Part shown: piece by piece, positions 14,360 through 23,032 of the stretch | Position numbering within the stretch: the first letter of the stretch is position 1 | Layout: the number at the start of each line of letters is the position of its first letter | Source: DASYHS01 sp035998295 | GTDB lineage: Bacteria > Pseudomonadota > Alphaproteobacteria > Azospirillales > Azospirillaceae | Direction: 5' to 3' | NCBI RefSeq assembly: GCF_035998295.1 | Contig: NZ_DASYHS010000263.1 | Location: 1 to 24,235 of the forward strand | Length of the DNA: 24,235 bases | Position numbers and translations under genes: made by a program | The notes under the pieces: generated by a model | Told to the model about the DNA's origin: nothing | The model's database searches: none | What the model saw: the letters and a program-made list of their open reading frames with translations, nothing else

Positions 14360-15871
14360 ATGGCCGATCCGCTTCTGTCGGCGGAGGGCATTTCCCGTCG
14401 GTTCGGGCCCGTCCAGGTCCTGTTCGGCGTCGACTTCGACGTCCGTGCCGGAGAGGTGCACGCGCTGATCGGCGAGAACGGGGCCGGCAAGTCGACCCTG
14501 ATGAAGATCCTCGCCGGCTATCTGGAGGCGACGGAGGGGACGCTGCGCTTCGCGGGCAGGCCCTACGGCGCCGGCGGGGCCGAGGATCTCGGCATCGTCC
14601 TGATCCACCAGGAATTCAACCTCGCCGAACACCTGACGGTGGAGGAGAACGTCTTCCTCGGCCGCGAGCTGCGCCGGGGCTTCCTGCTCGACCGCCGCGC
14701 GATGCGCGAGCGGGCGCACCAAGTGCTGGGAGAGCTGGAATGTCCGGTCGACCCGGCGGCCCGGGTGCGCGACCTCTCCGTCTCCGAGCGCCAGATGGTC
14801 GAGATCGCCAAGGCCGCGTCGCGCGACCTCCGCGTGCTGATCATGGACGAGCCGACGGCCGTGCTGACGAAGTCGGAATCGGCGGTCCTGTTCCGCCTGA
14901 TCCGCCGCCTCAAGGACCAGGGCGTCGCGGTCGTCTACATCTCCCACAAGCTCGACGAGGTGAAGGAGATCTCGGATCGCGTCACGGTGCTGCGCGACGG
15001 CCACCTGATCGCGACGCAATCCACCGGCGATCTCGACCAGGACGCCATGGCCCAGCTGATGGTCGGCCGGGCGATCAGCGACATGTACCCGCCGAAGGAT
15101 CCGCCGCCTGCCGATGCGCCGGTCGTGCTGTCGGTCGAGGGCGTCACGGTCCCGGGCTGGGTGCGCGACGCCTCATTCGATCTCCGGCGCGGCGAGATCC
15201 TGGGCTTCGCGGGTCTGGTCGGCGCCGGCCGGACCGAGCTGATGGAAGGCATCCTCGGCTTGCGGCGACGCACCGCCGGAACGATCAGCCGCGACGGCGC
15301 CCGGGTCCGCATCCGCAACGTCGGCGACGCGACCGCCGCCGGCATTGCCTACTTGACCGAGGACCGGAAGGGCAAGGGACTGCTTCTCGGCAAGCCGCTG
15401 CGCGAGAACCTGACGCTTCTGGCGCTCGGCCGCTTCGGGCGCGTGCTGATCGACGAGCGCGCGGAGGAGGCGGCGCTGGAGCGTGCGGTGCGCGACTTCG
15501 ACATCAGGGTGCGCGACCCGGGCGTGCCCGCCGGAGCACTCAGCGGCGGCAACCAGCAGAAGCTGCTGCTCGCCAAGACGATGCAGGTCGAGCCCTCGAT
15601 CGTCATCATCGACGAGCCGACGCGCGGCATCGACGTCGGCACCAAGCGGCAGATCTACCTTTTCCTGCACGACCTCGCCCGGCGCGGCATCGCGGTCGTC
15701 GTGATCTCCTCGGAGATGGCCGAGATCATCGGGCTGGCGCACCGGGTCGTAGTGATGCGCTCGGGCACCATCACCGGGATCCTCGAAGGCGCCGCCATCG
15801 AGGAAAACGAAATCGTCCGGCATGCCACCGGGCTCAAGGGGACAGACCGGAATGCAGTCGTCAGCGCCTGA
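14360..15871 (+). CDS. Sugar ABC transporter ATP-binding protein (CUT2 family, RbsA/XylG-like)
   Basis: 503 residues with two fused nucleotide-binding domains, the CUT2 hallmark. The first has Walker A GENGAGKST (38-46), signature LSVSERQ (139-145) and Walker B VLIMDEPT (159-166). The second has the degenerate Walker A GLVGAGRTE (285-293, lysine replaced by arginine, normal in this family), LSGGNQQ (394-400) and IVIIDEPTRGID (414-425). It powers import of a monosaccharide through the next-encoded permease at the inner membrane. ATG 14360 is chosen because family homology starts at once (LLSAEGISRRFG) and GGGGAG lies ten bases upstream. It is the first gene of the pentose operon, and its 3' end overlaps the permease start by 20 bases. 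Confidence 0.95.
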   Translation: MADPLLSAEGISRRFGPVQVLFGVDFDVRAGEVHALIGENGAGKSTLMKILAGYLEATEGTLRFAGRPYGAGGAEDLGIVLIHQEFNLAEHLTVEENVFLGRELRRGFLLDRRAMRERAHQVLGELECPVDPAARVRDLSVSERQMVEIAKAASRDLRVLIMDEPTAVLTKSESAVLFRLIRRLKDQGVAVVYISHKLDEVKEISDRVTVLRDGHLIATQSTGDLDQDAMAQLMVGRAISDMYPPKDPPPADAPVVLSVEGVTVPGWVRDASFDLRRGEILGFAGLVGAGRTELMEGILGLRRRTAGTISRDGARVRIRNVGDATAAGIAYLTEDRKGKGLLLGKPLRENLTLLALGRFGRVLIDERAEEAALERAVRDFDIRVRDPGVPAGALSGGNQQKLLLAKTMQVEPSIVIIDEPTRGIDVGTKRQIYLFLHDLARRGIAVVVISSEMAEIIGLAHRVVVMRSGTITGILEGAAIEENEIVRHATGLKGTDRNAVVSA

Positions 15872-16853
15872 CACCGCCCGCAGGCCGTCCGCCGGCTTGG
15901 ACCTGAAGGTCTACGGGCCTTTCCTGGCCCTGGCCGCGCTGATCCTGCTGGGCGTGCTGGTGAACCCCGTGTTCCTGAGCCCGGGCAACATCATAAACGT
16001 CCTGACCCGTACCGCCTTCATCGGCATCATCGCGGTCGGCATGACCTTCGTCATCACGACCGGCAACATCGACCTGTCGGTGGGTTCGATGGCCGCCTTC
16101 GCGGCCGGCGTCGCCATCGTGGCGATGAACGCCCTGGCCGGCCCGCTCGGCAGCGGCTGGGCCGTGGTCCTCGCCGGCGTCGCGGTGGCCCTCGCGTTCA
16201 GCCTGGCCGCCGGTTTCCTCAACGGCATCCTCGTCACCAAGGGCCGGATCGAGGCCTTCATCGTGACGCTCGGCACGATGGGGATCTTCCGCTCGCTCGT
16301 CACCTACCTGGCCGACGGCGGGACGCTGACCCTCGATTCCACGATCCGCGCCACCTACCGGCCGGTCTATTACGGCGGCTTGTTCGGGATATCGTACCCG
16401 ATCCTGCTCTTCTTCGCGGTAGCGGCCGTCGGCGCGCTGATCATGTATCGCACGCCCTTCGGCCGCTACTGCGCCGCCATCGGCTCCAACGAGGACGTCG
16501 CGCGCTACTCCGCGATCAAGGTCGACCGCGTGAAGCTGCTCGCCTTCGTCTTCCAGGGGCTGTGCGTGGCGCTCGCGGTCATCGTCTACGTGCCGCGGCT
16601 GGGCTCGGCTTCGGCGACGACGGGCCTGCTCTGGGAACTCGAGGCGATCGCCGCCGTCATCATCGGCGGCACCATGCTGAAGGGGGGCCACGGCCGCGTC
16701 TGGGGCACGGTCGCGGGCGCCGTCATACTGACCCTGATCGACAACATCCTCAACCTGACGGGGGCGATCAGCGTCTACCTCAACGGCGCCATCCAGGGCG
16801 TCATCATCATCGTCGCGGTGCTGCTCCAGAGGAGCGGCGCGTCGCGGCGCTGA
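15852..16853 (+). CDS. Sugar ABC transporter permease (CUT2 family, RbsC/XylH-like)
   Basis: 333 residues, highly hydrophobic with about eight to ten membrane helices. The CUT2 permease motif ITTGNIDLSVGSMAAFAA begins near residue 68, GRYCAAIGSNEDVARYSAIKV corresponds to the cytoplasmic coupling region (quoted as family-typical G-x-N-x-x-A-A-x-x-SGI-like), and the C-terminal GGTMLKGGHGRVWGTVAGA is conserved. It probably works as a homodimer with the ATPase encoded before it. ATG 15852 lies inside the end of the ATPase gene, giving a 20-base overlap and translational coupling; the protein begins with a short Ser/Arg-rich cytoplasmic tail. Substrate cannot be told from the permease. Confidence 0.95.
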   Translation: MQSSAPDTARRPSAGLDLKVYGPFLALAALILLGVLVNPVFLSPGNIINVLTRTAFIGIIAVGMTFVITTGNIDLSVGSMAAFAAGVAIVAMNALAGPLGSGWAVVLAGVAVALAFSLAAGFLNGILVTKGRIEAFIVTLGTMGIFRSLVTYLADGGTLTLDSTIRATYRPVYYGGLFGISYPILLFFAVAAVGALIMYRTPFGRYCAAIGSNEDVARYSAIKVDRVKLLAFVFQGLCVALAVIVYVPRLGSASATTGLLWELEAIAAVIIGGTMLKGGHGRVWGTVAGAVILTLIDNILNLTGAISVYLNGAIQGVIIIVAVLLQRSGASRR

Positions 16854-16859
16854 GTACGA

Positions 16860-16875
16860 GGGCGGCATGCCGCCC
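16860..16875. other. 16-bp perfect palindrome between permease and binding-protein genes
   Basis: GGGCGGCATGCCGCCC is a perfect palindrome seven bases after the permease stop and 35 bases before the binding-protein start. In RNA it would form a short GC hairpin without a T-run. Intercistronic stems of this kind commonly let the binding protein be made in excess over the membrane subunits. Confidence 0.55.
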
Positions 16876-16910
16876 CCGCAACGATCACTATCAATGGGAG
16901 GAACAGGGAC

Positions 16911-17864
16911 ATGAAGCGCAGACTGGGTGTGATTTCGGCCGCCATGGCCGGCCTGCTGCTCGCTCCGGCGGTCGGAGTGGCGCAGGAAACCGTGAAGATG
17001 GGCGTGTCGATCCCGGCGGCGACCCATGGCTGGACGGGCGGGCTGAACTGGCACGCCCAACAGGCGGAGAAGGAACTGGAGGAGCGGTACCCCACGCTCG
17101 ACGTCGTGCTCGTCTCGGCATCCGACGCGGCCCGCCAGGCCAATGACCTGGAGGATCTCGTCTCGATCCACAACATCGACGCGCTGGTGATCCTGCCGTT
17201 CGAATCGGCGCCGCTGACCGATCCGGTCCGCCAGGTGAAGGACCAGGGCAAGTTCGTGACCGTCGTCGACCGTGGCCTGACCGACCCAGGCATCCAGGAC
17301 CTCTACGTCGCAGGCAACAACCCCGAGATGGGGCAGGTCTCGGCCCGCTACATCGAGGAGAAGCTGGGCGGCGAGGGCAAGATCGTCGTCCTGCGCGGCA
17401 TCCCGACCGTGATCGACAACCAGCGCGTCGACGCCTTCATGAAGGAGATCGAGGACAGCAACATCGAAGTGCTGGGGATGGAATACGCCAACTGGAACCG
17501 CGATGACGGCTTCCGGGTGATGCAGGACTTCCTGGCCCGGTTCCCCGAGATCGACGCCGTCTGGGCGCAGGACGACGACATCGCGCTCGGCGTCATCGAG
17601 GCGGTCCAGCAGGCCGGCCGCGAGGACGAGATGTTCATCCTCGGCGGTGCGGGCATGAAGGACATCATCCGGCGCGTGATGGACGACGACAAGCTGGTGC
17701 CCGCGGACGTGCTGTACCCGCCGGCGATGATCGCGGAGGCGATGGAGATCACGGCCCGGCATCTCGTCGAGGGCGAGCCGATCGAGAAGGAATACATCCT
17801 CGAGGCGACGCTCGTCACACCCGAGAACGCCGAGCAGTACTACTACCCGGACTCGCCGTTCTGA
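16911..17864 (+). CDS. Periplasmic sugar-binding protein of the ABC transporter (Peripla_BP_4)
   Basis: 317 residues. A Sec signal peptide (KRR n-region, hydrophobic core 8-20) is likely cut after A24 (VGVA/QE); there is no lipobox. The mature protein starts VKMGVSIPAATHGWTGGLNW, the pattern of type I periplasmic sugar-binding proteins, and continues with DALVILPFES, VVDRG, YVAGNNPEMGQ, RGIPTVIDNQR, WAQDDDIALG and the C-terminal ALVTP-like LVTPENAEQYYYP. The WNRDDGF and QDDD segments correspond to ligand-contacting loops of the family. GGGAGG precedes the ATG. It delivers the sugar to the permease encoded just upstream. The sequence alone does not say which sugar: the downstream xylAB favours xylose or a xylose-containing ligand, but inositol- and ribose-type binders share this fold. 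Confidence 0.94.
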   Translation: MKRRLGVISAAMAGLLLAPAVGVAQETVKMGVSIPAATHGWTGGLNWHAQQAEKELEERYPTLDVVLVSASDAARQANDLEDLVSIHNIDALVILPFESAPLTDPVRQVKDQGKFVTVVDRGLTDPGIQDLYVAGNNPEMGQVSARYIEEKLGGEGKIVVLRGIPTVIDNQRVDAFMKEIEDSNIEVLGMEYANWNRDDGFRVMQDFLARFPEIDAVWAQDDDIALGVIEAVQQAGREDEMFILGGAGMKDIIRRVMDDDKLVPADVLYPPAMIAEAMEITARHLVEGEPIEKEYILEATLVTPENAEQYYYPDSPF

Positions 17865-17870
17865 TCCCGC

Positions 17871-17900
17871 GCGGCGGGCGGGCACCGGCCCGCCCGCCGC
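17871..17900. other. Strong 13-bp hairpin after the binding-protein gene
   Basis: GCGGCGGGCGGGC (17871-17883) and its exact complement (17888-17900) are joined by the tetraloop ACCG. It begins six bases after the binding-protein stop and ends 26 bases before the next start. It lacks a T-tract, so it probably protects the upstream message from 3' decay or thins transcription into the downstream catabolic genes. Confidence 0.65.
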
Positions 17901-17926
17901 CACGGCGACACGAGCAAGGGAGGCCG

Positions 17927-18988
17927 ATGGCCATGAAGACGATCAAGGGACCCGCGATCTTCCTCGCCCAGTTCGCGGGCGACGAGCCGCCGTTCGACAG
18001 CCTGGGCGCGATCGCGCGCTGGGCGGCCGGTCACGGGTACGAGGGCGTGCAGATCCCCTCGTGGGATGCGCGCCTCTTCGACCTGGCCAAGGCGGCCGAG
18101 AGCAAGGACTACTGCGACGAGGTCAAGGGCACGCTGGCCGAGGCCGGCGTCGAGCTGACCGAGCTGTCGACCCATCTCCAGGGCCAGCTCGTCGCGGTCC
18201 ATCCCGCCTATGACGAAGCGTTCGAAGGCTTCGCCGCCCCCGAGGTCCGCGGCAATCCCAAGGCCCGGCAGGAATGGGCCGTCGATCAGCTCATGAAGGC
18301 CGCGCGCGCGTCCGCCAATCTCGGGCTCGGTGCCCACGTCACCTTCTCCGGCGCGCTCGCCTGGCCCTACGTCTATCCGTGGCCGCAGCGCCCGGCCGGG
18401 CTGATCGAGACCGCCTTCGACGAGCTGGCGCGGCGCTGGCGGCCGATCCTCGACGCGTTCGACGAGGCCGGCGTCGACCTCTGCTACGAGATCCATCCCG
18501 GCGAGGATCTGTTCGACGGCGCCACCTTCGAGATGTTCCTGGAGCGCGTCGGCAACCATCCCCGCTGCAACATCCTGTACGACCCGAGCCACTTCGTCCT
18601 GCAGCAGCTCGATTACCTCGGCTTCATCGACGTCTACCACCAGCGCATCCGGATGTTCCACGTCAAGGACGCGGAGTTCAACCCGTCGCCCCGCCAGGGC
18701 GTCTACTCGGGCTACCAGCCCTGGATCGACCGCGCGGGCCGCTTCCGCTCGCTCGGCGACGGCCAGATCGATTTCGGCGGCATCTTCTCCAAGCTGACCC
18801 AGTACGGGTTCGAAGGCTGGGCCGTGCTCGAATGGGAGTGCTGCATCAAGCATCCCGAGCAGGGCGCCGCCGAGGGGGCGGACTTCATCCGCAGCCACAT
18901 CATCCGCGTCACCGAGAAGGCGTTCGACGACTTCGCGGGCAGCGGCACGGACCAGGCGGCCAACCGCCGCATGCTCGGCATCGGCTGA
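17927..18988 (+). CDS. Sugar phosphate isomerase/epimerase family TIM-barrel protein
   Basis: 353 residues of the xylose-isomerase-like TIM-barrel family (AP_endonuc_2/IolE-type). A divalent metal site can be inferred from E188 (CYEIHPGED), D219 and H222 (LYDPSHF), H245 (MFHVKDAEF) and E302 or E304 (LEWEC). AGGGAGG precedes the start; ATG 17927 and ATG 17933 (MAMK) both fit. Members isomerise, epimerise or dehydrate sugars, sugar acids or keto-inositols; a few act on 3-keto-glycosides. It sits after the transporter genes and directly before a Gfo/Idh/MocA dehydrogenase, a pairing typical of oxidise-then-rearrange sugar pathways. True substrate unknown. It is clearly distinct from the XylA encoded two genes downstream. 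Confidence 0.9.
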   Translation: MAMKTIKGPAIFLAQFAGDEPPFDSLGAIARWAAGHGYEGVQIPSWDARLFDLAKAAESKDYCDEVKGTLAEAGVELTELSTHLQGQLVAVHPAYDEAFEGFAAPEVRGNPKARQEWAVDQLMKAARASANLGLGAHVTFSGALAWPYVYPWPQRPAGLIETAFDELARRWRPILDAFDEAGVDLCYEIHPGEDLFDGATFEMFLERVGNHPRCNILYDPSHFVLQQLDYLGFIDVYHQRIRMFHVKDAEFNPSPRQGVYSGYQPWIDRAGRFRSLGDGQIDFGGIFSKLTQYGFEGWAVLEWECCIKHPEQGAAEGADFIRSHIIRVTEKAFDDFAGSGTDQAANRRMLGIG

Positions 18989-19007
18989 CGCGCCCGGGGG
19001 AGGGATC

Positions 19008-20183
19008 ATGACCATCGAAGGCAAGCAGACCGGGACGGCGCGGCGGCGGCTGCGCCTCGGCATGGTCGGTGGCGGCCGCGGCGCCTTCATCGGCGCCGTC
19101 CACCGCATGGCGGCCCGGCTCGACGACCGCTACGAACTGGTGGCCGGCGCCCTGTCCTCCGATCCGGCGCGGGCGAAGGAGAGCGGGGCCGACCTGTTCC
19201 TGGCCCCCGACCGCTGCTACGCGTCGTGGCAGGAGATGGCGCGTGCCGAGGCGGCGCGGGACGACGGGATCGACGTCGTGGCGATCGTGACGCCGAACCA
19301 CATGCATCACGGGCCGGCCAAGGCCTTCCTGGAAGCCGGCATCGACGTCATCTGCGACAAGCCCCTGACGACGGCGGTCGAGGACGCCGAGGACCTGGCG
19401 GTCACCGTCGGGCGCACGGGCCGGGCGTTCGTGCTGACCCACAACTACACCGGCTATCCCATGGTCCGGCAGGCGCGCGCCATGATCGCGGCCGGCGCGG
19501 TCGGCCGCATCCGGGTGGTCCAGGTCGAGTACCCGCAGGACTGGCTGACGACGCGGATCGAGGAGGACGGGCAGAAGCAGGCCGCCTGGCGGACCGACCC
19601 GTCGCGCAGCGGCGTGGCGGGCTGCGTCGGCGACATCGGCACGCACGCCTTCAACCTCGCGGAGTTCGTCACCGGGCTGCGCTGCGAGGCGCTGGCGGCC
19701 GACCTCACCAGCTTCGTCGAGGGCCGCGCGCTCGACGACAACGCCCACATGATGCTGCGCTTCGCCGGCGGCGCGCGGGGCATGCTGTGGGCGAGCCAGG
19801 TGGCGCCCGGCTGCGAGAACGGCCTCAAGCTCCGGGTCTACGGCGAGAAGGGCGGGCTCGAATGGCGGCAGGAGCATCCCAACCAGCTCCGTCACGCGCC
19901 CTTCGGGGAGCCGCCGCGCGAGATCGCCCGCGGCAGCCACGGCGCCGGGCCGGAGGCGGCCCATGCGACGCGCATCCCCTCGGGCCATCCCGAGGGCTAT
20001 CTGGAGGCGTTCGCGCAGATCTACCGCGACGCCGCCGACCTGATCGAGGCGCGCTCGGCAGGGCGCAAGCCCGACGCGGCGGCGGCGCTGCTGCCGACCG
20101 TGCAGGACGGGGTCCGCGGCGTGCGCTTCATCCACGCGGCGGTCTCGTCCGCGCGGCAGGGCGCGACCTGGATAGATTTCTGA
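19008..20183 (+). CDS. Gfo/Idh/MocA family sugar oxidoreductase
   Basis: 391 residues. The N-terminal Rossmann fold has GMVGGGRGAFIG (18-29), then VVAIVTPNHMHHGPAK and the family motif CDKPLT with K118 (the EKP lysine). The C-terminal alpha/beta domain has GDIGTHAFNLAEF at 208-220, placing D209 and H213 as the probable catalytic pair. Such enzymes oxidise a hydroxyl of a sugar, glycoside or inositol with tightly bound NAD(P). GGGGGAGGG lies just before the ATG; the gap to the TIM-barrel gene is 19 bases, so they are co-translated in one message. Homologues of about this length are often annotated as dehydrogenases of glycosides or inositols, but the substrate cannot be named. It probably makes the substrate of, or uses the product from, its TIM-barrel neighbour. 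Confidence 0.93.
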   Translation: MTIEGKQTGTARRRLRLGMVGGGRGAFIGAVHRMAARLDDRYELVAGALSSDPARAKESGADLFLAPDRCYASWQEMARAEAARDDGIDVVAIVTPNHMHHGPAKAFLEAGIDVICDKPLTTAVEDAEDLAVTVGRTGRAFVLTHNYTGYPMVRQARAMIAAGAVGRIRVVQVEYPQDWLTTRIEEDGQKQAAWRTDPSRSGVAGCVGDIGTHAFNLAEFVTGLRCEALAADLTSFVEGRALDDNAHMMLRFAGGARGMLWASQVAPGCENGLKLRVYGEKGGLEWRQEHPNQLRHAPFGEPPREIARGSHGAGPEAAHATRIPSGHPEGYLEAFAQIYRDAADLIEARSAGRKPDAAAALLPTVQDGVRGVRFIHAAVSSARQGATWIDF

Positions 20184-20202
20184 AGGAACGGGAGGTTCCG
20201 GC

Positions 20203-21519
20203 ATGACGGACGAGATCTTCGGCGGCATCGGGCGGGTCCGGTACGAGGGGCCGGATTCCGGCAATCCGCTGGCGTACCGCTGGTACGACGCGGACCGCCC
20301 GGTCCTGGGCCGGCGCATGGCCGACCATCTCCGCATCGCGGTATGCTACTGGCACAGCTTCTCCTGGCCGGGCACCGACCCGTTTGGTGCCGCCACCATC
20401 GACTGGCCCTGGCTGCGGCCGACGGACCCGGTGGCTGCGGCCGAGGCGAAGCTCGTGGCGGCGTTCGAGTTCTTCGAGAAGCTCGGCACGCCCTTCTTCA
20501 CCTTCCACGACCGCGACCTCTCGCCCGAGATGGGCAGCCTGCGCGAGACCGCGGCGGTGTTCGACCGCCTGCTGGAGCGTACGCAGGGCGCCATGGAGCG
20601 TACGGGCGTGCGGCTGCTGTGGGGCACGGCGAACCTGTTCTCCCATCCCCGCTACATGGCGGGGGCGGCGACCAACCCCGACCCGGAGGTGTTCGCCCAC
20701 GCGGCCGCCCAGGTGCGCCACGCGCTGGAGGCCACCCACCGGCTGGGCGGCGAGAACTACGTGCTGTGGGGCGGGCGCGAGGGGTACGACACGCTGCTCA
20801 ACACCGATCTGCGGCGCGAGCTCGACCAGCTCGGCCGGTTCCTGTCCATGGTGGTCGAGCACAAGCACAAGATCGGCTTCCAAGGCACGATCCTGATCGA
20901 ACCGAAGCCGATGGAGCCGACCAAGCACCAGTACGACCGCGACGTCGCGACCGTGCACGGCTTCCTGCGGCGCTACGGGCTGGAGCGCGAGGTCAAGGCC
21001 AACATCGAGGTCAACCACGCCACGCTCGCCGGGCACAGCTTCGAGCACGAAGTCGCGACCGCCTTGGCGCTCGGCCTGTTCGGCTCGGTCGACGCCAACC
21101 GCGGCGACCCGCAGAACGGCTGGGACACTGACCAGTTCCCCAACGACGCGGGCGAGCTGGCGCTGGCGCTGCGCCACATGCTGGAGGCCGGCGGCCTGAC
21201 GACGGGCGGGTTCAACTTCGATGCCAAGCTGCGCCGCCAGAGCATCGAGCCCGTCGACCTGTTCCACGCCCATGTCGGCGGCATCGACACGCTGGCGCGC
21301 GCGCTGCTGATCGCCGCGCGCATGGTCGAGGACGGCGAGCTGGCCCGCCGGCGCGACGAGCGGTACGCCGCCTGGGACGGCGCGCTCGGCCGGGACATCG
21401 CGGAAGGCCGGCTCGACCTGGCCGCGCTCGCCGACCTGGCGGTCGAGCGCGGCCTCGACCCGAAGCCGCGCTCGGGCCGGCAGGAGGCGCTGGAGAACCT
21501 GGTCAACCGCTACGTCTGA
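20203..21519 (+). CDS. xylA: Xylose isomerase (class II)
   Basis: 438 residues, the length of class II enzymes (about 435-440). It interconverts D-xylose and D-xylulose in the cytoplasm with two divalent metals. Catalytic and metal residues are visible: H102 and D105 in FTFHDRDLSPE, the signature VLWGGREGYDTLLNTD at 187-202, E233 and K235 in LIEPKPMEPTKHQYD, E269 and H272 in NIEVNHATLAGHSFEHE, D297 in GSVDANRGD, and D308/D310 in GWDTDQFP. All needed residues are intact. GGGAGG precedes the ATG. It is followed 17 bases later by xylB, giving the classic isomerase-kinase route into the pentose phosphate pathway. Confidence 0.98.
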   Translation: MTDEIFGGIGRVRYEGPDSGNPLAYRWYDADRPVLGRRMADHLRIAVCYWHSFSWPGTDPFGAATIDWPWLRPTDPVAAAEAKLVAAFEFFEKLGTPFFTFHDRDLSPEMGSLRETAAVFDRLLERTQGAMERTGVRLLWGTANLFSHPRYMAGAATNPDPEVFAHAAAQVRHALEATHRLGGENYVLWGGREGYDTLLNTDLRRELDQLGRFLSMVVEHKHKIGFQGTILIEPKPMEPTKHQYDRDVATVHGFLRRYGLEREVKANIEVNHATLAGHSFEHEVATALALGLFGSVDANRGDPQNGWDTDQFPNDAGELALALRHMLEAGGLTTGGFNFDAKLRRQSIEPVDLFHAHVGGIDTLARALLIAARMVEDGELARRRDERYAAWDGALGRDIAEGRLDLAALADLAVERGLDPKPRSGRQEALENLVNRYV

Positions 21520-21536
21520 GCCTCGGAGGACGGCCC

Positions 21537-23012
21537 GTGTTCCTCGGCATCGATCTCGGCACCTCGGCGGTCAAGGCCGTCCTCGTCGGCGCTGACCAGC
21601 GCGTCGTCGCCCAAGCTTCCTCGCCGCTCGAGGTGCGCCGCCCGCACCCGCTGTGGTCGGAGCAGGACCCGGAGGACTGGTGGCGGGCGGCCTCGGCCGC
21701 CGTCGGCACGTTGCGCGACGGCCATGCCGGGGCGATGCGGGCCGTTCGGGGCATCGGCCTTTCCGGCCAGATGCACGGGGCGACGCTGCTCGACCGGGCC
21801 GGACGGGTGCTGCGTCCCGCGATCCTGTGGAACGACGGGCGCAGCGGCGAGGACTGCGCGGAGCTGGAGCGGCGCGTTCCCGCCCTGGCCGAGGTGACCG
21901 GCAACCGGGCGATGCCCGGCTTCACCGCGCCCAAGCTGCTGTGGGTCGCCCGCAACGAACCCGAGGTGTTCGCCTCGGTCGCCACCGTCCTGCTCCCCAA
22001 GGACTACCTGCGCCTGCGCATGACCGGGGTGCACGCGACCGACCTGTCGGACGCGTCGGGCACGCTGTGGGTCGACGTGGCGCGCCGGGCCTGGTCGGCG
22101 GAGATGCTGGAGGCGACGGGACTGTCGGAAGCGGCGATGCCGTCGCTGCACGAGGGCACCGAGGCGACGGGAATGCTGCTGCCCGAGGTCGCGTCGTCCT
22201 GGGGGCTCGCGGACGGGGTCGTCGTCGCGGCCGGTGCCGGCGACAATGCCGCCGGCGCTGCCGGCGTCGGCACGGTCAAGGCCGGTTCCGCCTTCCTGTC
22301 GCTCGGCACCTCCGGGGTCCTGTTCGCGAGCAACGAGCGCTTCTCGCCCAACCCCGGCCGCGGGGTGCACGCCTTCTGCCACTGCCTGCCGGGACGCTGG
22401 CACCAGATGTCGGTGATCCTCAGCGCCGCGAGCTGCCTGTCGTTCGTGGCGCGGCTGACCGGCGCGGCCAGCGAGGGCGCGCTGCTGGACGAGGCGGCGG
22501 CGTCGCATGACGACATCGGGTCGCTGGTGTTCCTGCCCTATCTTTCCGGCGAGCGCACGCCGCACAACGATCCGCACGCCAAGGGCGTGTTCTTCGGCAT
22601 GACGCACGGTACCGGGCGGGCGGAACTTGCCCGCGCCGTGCTCGAAGGCGTCGCCTTCGCCTTCGCCGATGGCCAGGAGGCGCTGGAGCAGGCCGGCACC
22701 CGGCTCGGCACGCTCCAGGTGATCGGCGGTGGCGCTCGCAGCGCGCTGTGGGGCCGCATCCTCGCGGGCGTTCTCGGCCGGCCGCTGGCCTATCCGGTCG
22801 GCGCGGATGTCGGGCCGGCGTTCGGGGCCGCGCGTCTCGGCCGGATCGCCGCGACCGGCGAGGCGGCGGAGGACGTGTGCGTGCCGCTGCCGGTCGAGCG
22901 CATGGTCGAGCCGGAACCAGGGATCGCGGAGGCGGCCGCACCGCGGCTGCGGCTGTTCCGGGAGCTCTACCCGGCGCTTCGGGAGGCGTTCGCCCGGGCC
23001 GACGCGCGGTAG
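21537..23012 (+). CDS. xylB: Xylulokinase
   Basis: 491 residues starting at GTG 21537, preceded by GGAGG at a good distance; there is no better in-frame ATG. It phosphorylates D-xylulose to xylulose 5-phosphate. FGGY-kinase features are present: the phosphate loop GIDLGTSAVKA (4-14), GLSGQMHGATLLD (74-86) with the xylulose-binding Q-M-H, ILWNDGRS, the catalytic AGAGDNAAGA with D236, LGTSGVLF, and the C-terminal VIGGGARSALWGRILAGVLG. The YLSGERTPHNDP stretch is typical of XylB. It is the last gene of the operon and converges on the XRE-cupin gene with a 20-base gap; no obvious terminator hairpin is visible in between. Confidence 0.97.
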   Translation: MFLGIDLGTSAVKAVLVGADQRVVAQASSPLEVRRPHPLWSEQDPEDWWRAASAAVGTLRDGHAGAMRAVRGIGLSGQMHGATLLDRAGRVLRPAILWNDGRSGEDCAELERRVPALAEVTGNRAMPGFTAPKLLWVARNEPEVFASVATVLLPKDYLRLRMTGVHATDLSDASGTLWVDVARRAWSAEMLEATGLSEAAMPSLHEGTEATGMLLPEVASSWGLADGVVVAAGAGDNAAGAAGVGTVKAGSAFLSLGTSGVLFASNERFSPNPGRGVHAFCHCLPGRWHQMSVILSAASCLSFVARLTGAASEGALLDEAAASHDDIGSLVFLPYLSGERTPHNDPHAKGVFFGMTHGTGRAELARAVLEGVAFAFADGQEALEQAGTRLGTLQVIGGGARSALWGRILAGVLGRPLAYPVGADVGPAFGAARLGRIAATGEAAEDVCVPLPVERMVEPEPGIAEAAAPRLRLFRELYPALREAFARADAR

Positions 23013-23032
23013 GCAAGGTCTCCGGCACTCCG

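Noticed and set aside
17871..17900. Reading the strong hairpin as a Rho-independent terminator that ends the operon
   Set aside because: There is no T-tract after the stem, and five closely spaced same-strand genes follow with no convincing new promoter in the 26 bases between stem and start.
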